A stretch of DNA of 6,522 bases from JAFLCA01 sp041907145 (GTDB taxonomy: Bacteria > Bdellovibrionota_C > UBA2361 > JAFLCA01), in assembly GCA_041907145.1 (NCBI GenBank), contig JAYRHW010000239.1, forward strand, positions 1 through 6,522, written 5' to 3'. Within the stretch, counting starts at the first letter, position 1. The number at the start of each line of letters is the position of its first letter. Both the position numbers and the translations under genes were made by a program. The notes beneath the pieces are model-generated. The model saw only the letters and a program-made list of their open reading frames with translations. It was not told the DNA's origin and made no database searches. Positions 1 to 3,910 of this stretch are shown piece after piece.

Positions 1-2636
1 CACTTCTTGAGCGGGTCTCCGCTGACGAAAGAACGCGGGGTCGGCTGAAAATATACTTGGGCATGGCGGCTGGCTCAGGGAAGACCTATGCCATGTTATC
101 CGACGCGATTGTTGAGAAAAAGCGCGGTGTAGATGTCGTCGCGGGATATATCGAACCACATGGACGAGTAGAAACTGAACGCCTCGCCAAGGAGCTTGAA
201 GAACTGCCGCTGCGTAGGACTAGCCACAAGGGAATTGAAGTCACTGAGTTCAATCTCGATGGTGCTTTAGCGCGAAATCCCAAAGTTTTGCTCATCGATG
301 AACTTGCGCATTCTAACGTCCCTGGTTCACGACACATGAAGCGCTGGCAGGATGTGGAAGAGTGTCTTAATCATGGAATCAGTGTCTACACTACTATTAA
401 CGTTCAGCACGTCGAGTCTTTAGGTGATGTCGTCCAACAAATCACGGGAATTCAAGTTACCGAGATAGTTCCCGATCAGGTGATCCGCAAGGCGGATGAG
501 ATTGAACTCATTGATATCACGCCCGAAGAACTCACCCAGCGCATAAAGGAGGGTAAAGTATATCTGCGTGAGAAAGCAGAAACTGCGCTGAATCATTTCT
601 TTAAGCCCGGTAATCTCATGGCCTTGCGGGAGCTGGTGTTACGACTCACAGCCGAGCGTGTTGATGAGCAGCTGACGACGTTTCGACGGCAGCATGAGGT
701 GCGAGAAGTATGGCCCGCGCGGCCCCGCGTGCTGGTGTGCGTGTCTCCCAACTTTTTGTCGGATAAAGTGGTGCGTACAGCCTCACGCCTAGCCGCATCA
801 CTTCAGACGGAATTAGTAGCGCTTTCAGTCGATCGTTCAACAGTTCACCTCTCCGCAGAAGCGCCTGAGAGTTACGATCAGACGAGTCTTGGATTATCGG
901 AACGACTTGGTGCTCGGGTCATACGGCGAAGCTCAGATGATATTGTTTCCGAAATTCTAAAGGTAGCCCATGAACAAAATGCGAGCATTATAGTTGTGGG
1001 CAAGCCTGTCCGGTCGCGCATTCGGGAATATCTTTACGGGTCGGTGGTAGATGAGTTGATTCGTCAAAGCGGTGACCTCGACGTTTATGTAATTACCGAC
1101 CAAGCCCGTGACGATTTTATTCCACTACTACTTCGTCCTGGTCAGGTCACTCGTTATGGTGTGCTTAAAGCCGCGATTCTCGTGGCTATGACAACTGGTT
1201 TATGTTTAATCGCCGAGCAATTTCTTGATATCTCGAATCTAGCCATGTTCTATCTCCTCTCGGTCGCATGGGCAGCGGCGAAGTGGGGAAGATTCGAATC
1301 GGTTGTCGCTGCAGTGCTGGGTGTTCTTGCATTTGACTTTTTCTTCGTCCCTCCACGTTGGACTTTTGCAGTATCCGATTTTCAGTACGTTGTAACGTTT
1401 ATAGTAATGTTGGTCATTGGATTACTTATCAGCACCCTAACGGCAAGGGTACGCGCCCAGGCCGATCTTGTAGCGAGCAGAGAGCGAAGGACATCCGCGT
1501 TGTATGAGCTGAGTAAGTTACTTTCAGCGACTAACTCGGTAGAGCAGATTGCACAAATAATATCTGAACGAAGCCGCGCTATATTTTCGCTTGAGGGGGT
1601 GCTGCTGTTGCCAAATAGCGACGGGGAGTTAACCAGTCCTGTCGGTTCTCAGAGCGGTTTTGAGAGGGAAACTAACGAAGTTGCGGTAGCTCAGTGGGTA
1701 TCCGAGCGTAATTCCCCCGCAGGGGCTGGTACTATGACGCTGGCTGGGGCGAAGGGGTTCTATCTTCCGCTGCCAAGCCCCCATGCGAAGAAGGCCGTAC
1801 TTGGTATTCGTAAAGACAAGGTTGAGTGGGATGCCGAGCAGCGCTCTGTTTTCGAAGCGTTTGCCAGCCAGGTGGGTTCAACTCTAGCACGTCTATATGC
1901 GCAGATTGATTCCACCAATCAAGAAATCGAGGTCGCCCGCGAACGGGTACGGAATCTGCTATTAAGTGCAGTCTCCCATGATTTTCGCACTCCCTTAACC
2001 GCGATCGCGGGGGCGGCTGACACATTCCTTGAGCGTTATGCCCCAAAGGTAGAGGAGGGCAGGGATCTGATTGAATCAATTAAGAGTGAAACTGCGACGC
2101 TTTCTCGAATGGTGCGTAACGTGCTTGATCTGACTCGGCTCGAAAGTGGTGAACTTACCCTTAATCTCGAATGGGAAGCTCTTGAAGAGGTGATTGGTAC
2201 TGCGCTGCAGCGCACGCGTGCCTTACTTGGGGAGCGAAAAGTCACCGTTAAATTGGCTGCAGAGCTTCCGCTGTTGCGTGTGGACGCGACGCTTATGAAT
2301 CAGGTATTTGTGAATCTATTTGAGAATGTGGCAAAGCATGCGCCCACATCCTCTATTGTTGCTGTAGAGGGTCAAGTTGTAGACGGTCAGGTTCAGATTA
2401 CAGTCACCGATAATGGTCCCGGCGTGCCACCTGGTCTTGAAACAAGAGTCTTTGAGAAGGCCTTTCGTGGAAAAGGCGATACTGAGGGATTTGGCCTGGG
2501 GCTCACCATTTGTGCAGCGGTACTCAACGCGCATGGTGGCAGCATAATGGCTAGAAATATCAAAACGGGAGGTACCCAGTTTGTGTTGACGCTGCCTATT
2601 CCAGAGCAGCAACCGGAGGGTTCGCATGTTGGCTAA
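1..2636 (+). CDS. kdpD: KdpD, potassium/osmotic sensor histidine kinase (5' end cut by window edge)
   Basis: KdpD is the inner-membrane sensor kinase that phosphorylates KdpE when potassium is scarce. The frame is open from base 3 with no stop. The first visible residues (LLERVSADERTRGRLKIYLG) align with E. coli KdpD from about residue 13, so only about a dozen residues are missing. A TTG at 57 is not the start. Domains in order: cytoplasmic KdpD N-terminal domain with Walker A GMAAGSGKT (60-86) and the VLLIDELAHSN motif (about 285-317); UspA-like domain (about 723-1100); four closely spaced transmembrane helices (about 1158-1450); GAF-like region (about 1500-1890); HisKA H-box SHDFRTPL with the phospho-accepting His codon at 1977-1979; HATPase_c with an N-box around NLFENVAKHAP, G1 DNGPG and G2 GFGLGL. 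Length and domain order match full-size KdpD (about 890 aa). No broken motif was seen. It overlaps kdpE by 11 bases, implying one operon. Confidence 0.97.
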   Translation, partial: LLERVSADERTRGRLKIYLGMAAGSGKTYAMLSDAIVEKKRGVDVVAGYIEPHGRVETERLAKELEELPLRRTSHKGIEVTEFNLDGALARNPKVLLIDELAHSNVPGSRHMKRWQDVEECLNHGISVYTTINVQHVESLGDVVQQITGIQVTEIVPDQVIRKADEIELIDITPEELTQRIKEGKVYLREKAETALNHFFKPGNLMALRELVLRLTAERVDEQLTTFRRQHEVREVWPARPRVLVCVSPNFLSDKVVRTASRLAASLQTELVALSVDRSTVHLSAEAPESYDQTSLGLSERLGARVIRRSSDDIVSEILKVAHEQNASIIVVGKPVRSRIREYLYGSVVDELIRQSGDLDVYVITDQARDDFIPLLLRPGQVTRYGVLKAAILVAMTTGLCLIAEQFLDISNLAMFYLLSVAWAAAKWGRFESVVAAVLGVLAFDFFFVPPRWTFAVSDFQYVVTFIVMLVIGLLISTLTARVRAQADLVASRERRTSALYELSKLLSATNSVEQIAQIISERSRAIFSLEGVLLLPNSDGELTSPVGSQSGFERETNEVAVAQWVSERNSPAGAGTMTLAGAKGFYLPLPSPHAKKAVLGIRKDKVEWDAEQRSVFEAFASQVGSTLARLYAQIDSTNQEIEVARERVRNLLLSAVSHDFRTPLTAIAGAADTFLERYAPKVEEGRDLIESIKSETATLSRMVRNVLDLTRLESGELTLNLEWEALEEVIGTALQRTRALLGERKVTVKLAAELPLLRVDATLMNQVFVNLFENVAKHAPTSSIVAVEGQVVDGQVQITVTDNGPGVPPGLETRVFEKAFRGKGDTEGFGLGLTICAAVLNAHGGSIMARNIKTGGTQFVLTLPIPEQQPEGSHVG
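2615..2620 (+). promoter_or_regulatory. Shine-Dalgarno site of kdpE inside the kdpD 3' end
   Basis: GGAGGG lies within the last codons of kdpD, with five to six bases between it and the ATG at 2626. It fixes the kdpE start and makes translational coupling with kdpD likely, because kdpD terminates only at 2634-2636. Confidence 0.75.
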
Positions 2637-3312
2637 GCCAGTAGCTCTCATAGTGGATGATGAACAGGCCATCAGAAGGCTGCTGCGAACGAGTCTGTCG
2701 GAATCGCATAACGTCGTAGAGGCTTCTACTGGAGAGGAGGGGCTGCGGCTTGCTGCTACGAATAATCCGGGAGTGGTTTTGCTTGACCTTGGCCTTCCGG
2801 ACATTGATGGAATCGAGGTTATCAAACGCGTTCGGGTATTCTCTTCAGCGCCAATAATTGTTCTTTCGGCCCGGGAGCAAGATGGAGATAAGGTCATCGC
2901 GCTCGATGCAGGCGCAAATGATTATCTCACCAAGCCATTCAGTGTAGCCGAGCTTCAAGCCCGGATACGGGTAGCATTGCGAGCTAGTAATCCTGCCACC
3001 GAGGCACCGATAATTGAATTCGGTGATGTGCGGGTTGATCTCGTACGGCGCGAAGTCTCTCGTGCTGGTAATGCCGTGCACTTGACACCCATAGAGTTCA
3101 ATCTTTTGGTCTTACTACTTCGTCATTCGGATCGAGTCTTGACGCACCGTCAGATTTTGACTGAGGTTTGGGGCGCCGCATATGCCCGTCAGACGCAATA
3201 TTTGCGCGTATTCATGCGCAACTTAAGGCATAAGCTCGAAGAAGATCCTGCTCAGCCGAAGTTTTTTATGACCGAAACTGGAATCGGATACCGTTTTAGA
3301 GGTGAGGGATGA
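2626..3312 (+). CDS. kdpE: KdpE, OmpR/PhoB-family response regulator
   Basis: This 228-residue DNA-binding response regulator is the partner of KdpD and the usual activator of kdpFABC. The receiver domain (about residues 5-120) has the acidic pair D11-D12, the phosphorylation site D54 in VVLLDLGLPDIDG, the switch residue S81 in IIVLSARE, and K103 in YLTKPF. The C-terminal winged-helix domain (about 130-226) contains VHLTPIEFNLLVLLL, the recognition region near YLRVFMRNLRHKLE, and the terminal TETGIGYRF. All of these match E. coli KdpE (225 aa) closely. The ATG is supported by a strong ribosome site and by the family's N-terminus. Its overlap with kdpD marks the distal end of a kdp operon. No clear hairpin-plus-T-run terminator follows the TGA. 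KdpE binding sites would be upstream of kdpF/A, outside the window. Confidence 0.97.
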   Translation: MLAKPVALIVDDEQAIRRLLRTSLSESHNVVEASTGEEGLRLAATNNPGVVLLDLGLPDIDGIEVIKRVRVFSSAPIIVLSAREQDGDKVIALDAGANDYLTKPFSVAELQARIRVALRASNPATEAPIIEFGDVRVDLVRREVSRAGNAVHLTPIEFNLLVLLLRHSDRVLTHRQILTEVWGAAYARQTQYLRVFMRNLRHKLEEDPAQPKFFMTETGIGYRFRGEG

Positions 3313-3336
3313 GTTTTCCGCAAATTTTACGTAAAT

Positions 3337-3376
3337 ACCTTCAACATCCTTCAATACCCTACAACACCCTTCAACA
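3337..3376 (+). repeat. Four tandem 10-bp units, consensus NCCTTCAACA
   Basis: Units are ACCTTCAACA (3337-3346), TCCTTCAATA (3347-3356), CCCTACAACA (3357-3366) and CCCTTCAACA (3367-3376). The period is exactly 10 bp with no spacer, so each unit presents nearly the same helix face, as protein-binding iterons do. Tyrosine-recombinase attachment sites often carry such short repeated arm-type sites beside the core; here a tRNA fragment begins 75 bases downstream. The binding protein is unknown. A perfect palindrome TTTACGTAAA (3326-3335) sits just upstream. Confidence 0.8.
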
Positions 3377-3407
3377 AGTTCTTCGTGCTAAGTGGCGATA
3401 ATGTTTA

Positions 3408-3427
3408 GTTGAGGGACGTTGAAGGGT
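3408..3427 (-). repeat. Inverted pair of the 10-bp unit
   Basis: GTTGAAGGGT (3418-3427) is the reverse complement of ACCCTTCAAC, the shared 9-base core of the tandem units. A weaker copy, GTTGAGGGAC, lies exactly 10 bp upstream (3408-3417). Together they form a second, oppositely oriented cluster with the same 10-bp phasing, between the tandem block and the tRNA fragment. Confidence 0.6.
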
Positions 3428-3451
3428 ATCGATCGGTAAAGTACCCGGCGT

Positions 3452-3506
3452 ACTTAAAATCCTGGGCTTGGAAACAGGCGTGCCGGTTCAAGTCCGGCTC
3501 TCGGCA
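3452..3506 (+). pseudogene. tRNA-Leu(TAA) 3' fragment, 5' half missing
   Basis: Reading rightward there is an anticodon loop CTTAAAA (3453-3459) with anticodon TAA at 3455-3457, the 3' anticodon stem TCCTG (3460-3464), and a long class II variable arm GCTTG-GAAA-CAGGC (3466-3479). A perfect T-arm follows, GCCGG-TTCAAGT-CCGGC (3482-3498), then the acceptor 3' strand TCTCGGC (3499-3505) and discriminator A (3506). CCA is not encoded. The 5' half is gone: the bases before the loop (GCGTA, 3448-3452) do not pair with TCCTG, and no GCCGAGA acceptor partner occurs upstream. Homology therefore starts at the anticodon stem/loop edge, a known crossover position for tRNA-targeting integrases. A D-loop-like GATCGGTA at 3431-3438 is not supported by pairing. 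Confidence 0.85.
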
Positions 3507-3545
3507 AATCCACCCCTATACTTGGCATGGCCAAGATGTTTGCCT
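3495..3545 (+). repeat. 51-bp imperfect direct repeat, copy 1 (tRNA tail plus flank)
   Basis: It begins inside the tRNA T-stem and runs through the acceptor end into downstream flank, including the hairpin CTTGGC-ATG-GCCAAG. It matches copy 2 at 3616-3666 in 46 of 51 positions, at an offset of 121 bp. The hairpin stem is identical in both copies, and the difference there falls in the loop. Confidence 0.8.
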
Positions 3546-3554
3546 GTTGAAGGG
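3545..3554 (-). repeat. Exact inverted copy of the 10-bp unit
   Basis: TGTTGAAGGG is the exact reverse complement of unit 4 of the tandem block (CCCTTCAACA). It lies on the far side of the tRNA fragment, so the same 10-bp motif flanks the presumed core on both sides. Confidence 0.7.
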
Positions 3555-3615
3555 GCGCCGAGTGCCGGACTTGAACCAAAAGACACAGTAAGTCCGGGAT
3601 TAGCAAAGCGCGAAG

Positions 3616-3666
3616 CGGCTCTCGGCAAATCTACCTCGATACTTGGCTTGGCCAAGATGTTCGCCT
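3616..3666 (+). repeat. 51-bp imperfect direct repeat, copy 2
   Basis: This copy retains only the last bases of the tRNA (CGGCTCTCGGCA) followed by the same flank and hairpin (CTTGGC-TTG-GCCAAG). Upstream, an AAGTCCGG matching the T-arm occurs at 3590-3597, so copy 2 reads as a tRNA end interrupted by 21 bases (3598-3618). It may be an older attachment remnant or a local duplication. Confidence 0.75.
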
Positions 3667-3705
3667 CTCTCGAGCGTCCTACTACTATATTTCTCGAGTT
3701 CGGAA

Positions 3706-3731
3706 ACTATTCTCTAAAATTATCGAATAGT
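3706..3731. repeat. 7-bp inverted repeat in AT-rich DNA
   Basis: ACTATTC (3706-3712) and GAATAGT (3725-3731) are perfect inverted copies separated by 12 AT-rich bases containing TAAAAT. It could be an operator or a weak hairpin. No T-run follows, so it is not a standard terminator. Confidence 0.4.
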
Positions 3732-3769
3732 CGGCGTTTGAACTTAGCGCAGTTTTCGGGGGATTTTGG

Positions 3770-3782
3770 GTAGCCCGGCTAC
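3770..3782. promoter_or_regulatory. 13-bp palindrome GTAGCCCGGCTAC, possible operator
   Basis: The two 6-bp arms are perfect, around a single central C, about 120 bases upstream of the 3904 gene. Short odd-length palindromes of this kind can be dimeric repressor sites. No regulator gene is adjacent, so the assignment is only positional. Confidence 0.3.
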
Positions 3783-3885
3783 AGGGGAAAAATCTCTGCT
3801 GATCCGGATAGTTGTAGGCGATTACCCATCAGGTAAAAATAGTCAAGTAATTCGAGCATGCCTCAGGACGCATTAGGCGGAAGTT

Positions 3886-3910
3886 AAGTCATAACAACTA
3901 GGTATGACTT
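3886..3910 (+). promoter_or_regulatory. Inverted repeat enclosing the start codon of the caspase-like gene
   Basis: AAGTCATA (3886-3893) pairs perfectly with TATGACTT (3903-3910) around the 9-base loop ACAACTAGG. The ATG at 3904-3906 lies in the 3' arm, and the only nearby purine-rich stretch (TAGG) is in the loop. In mRNA this would occlude initiation; in DNA it could be an operator. The closest other ribosome-site-like stretch, AGGCGG (3875-3880), is 23 bases before the ATG, too far for normal use unless the hairpin folds between them. Confidence 0.6.

Larger units (their letters stand above)
3337..3506 (+). other. Candidate attachment-site end of a tRNA-Leu-integrating element
   Basis: The call rests on two adjoining signals: 10-bp repeats in both orientations (3337-3427) and a tRNA-Leu 3' fragment (3452-3506) that would be the core. 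Elements using tRNA genes normally restore the whole tRNA at one end and leave a 3' fragment at the other. With this fragment reading rightward, the element would lie to the left, including kdpDE, and the repeats would be its internal arm sites. Neither an integrase nor an intact tRNA-Leu is in the window, so the opposite end and the excision enzyme are unseen. A decayed remnant or a tandem-island junction would look similar. Confidence 0.5.
3485..3577. repeat. 21-bp inverted repeat of the tRNA T-arm/acceptor end, with nested stems
   Basis: Bases 3485-3505 (tRNA T-loop to acceptor) recur in reverse complement at 3557-3577 with 20 of 21 positions matching. The 51-base interval contains two further nested pairings: CCCCT (3513-3517) with AGGGG (3551-3555), and CTTGGC (3521-3526) with GCCAAG (3530-3535) around an ATG loop. 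The whole could fold as one long hairpin in single-stranded DNA or RNA. The tRNA sequence accounts for one arm only; the inverted arm lacks a matching T-stem and is not a tRNA on the other strand. Confidence 0.75.
3313..3903. other. 591-base intergenic region, repeat-rich, no convincing gene
   Basis: The left half (3337-3666) carries tandem 10-bp repeats, a tRNA-Leu 3' fragment and duplicated or inverted pieces of that tRNA end, each listed separately. The right half (3667-3903) holds two TCTCGAG heptamers (3668-3674, 3692-3698), an inverted repeat at 3706-3731, a palindrome at 3770-3782 and a hairpin over the next gene's start. The promoter of the 3904 gene must lie here unless it is read from kdp. 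The best sigma70-like match I see is TTGTAG (3812-3817), 16 bases, TAAAAA (3834-3839), which is weak. Open frames of 60 and 101 codons cross the tRNA fragment and repeats and show no protein-like features. Confidence 0.7.

Noticed and set aside
57..86. TTG at 57 as the kdpD start codon
   Set aside because: The frame is open to the window edge, and the upstream residues continue KdpD homology (RGRLKIYLG before Walker A). A start at 57 would cut into the strand that precedes the P-loop.
3337..3376. CRISPR array or minisatellite reading of the 10-bp repeats
   Set aside because: Units are only 10 bp with no spacers, far too short for CRISPR. Inverted copies nearby fit a binding-site cluster better.
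3420..3506. A complete functional tRNA-Leu gene
   Set aside because: The 5' anticodon stem does not pair and no acceptor GCCGAGA is present upstream. A D-loop-like GATCGGTA is not enough.
3485..3577. Integron attC site
   Set aside because: The structure has long nested stems, but the conserved RYYYAAC and GTRRRRY ends of attC are absent and no integron integrase or cassette pattern is visible.
3409..3773. Open frames of 60 and 101 codons in the intergenic region
   Set aside because: They run across the tRNA fragment and duplicated repeats, lack a credible ribosome site, one begins at TTG inside the variable arm, and the translations have no protein-like character.
3812..3839. Sigma70 promoter TTGTAG-16-TAAAAA for the caspase-like gene
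   Set aside because: It matches consensus at only 3 of 6 and 4 of 6 positions with no supporting context. It is mentioned in the intergenic entry but not called.
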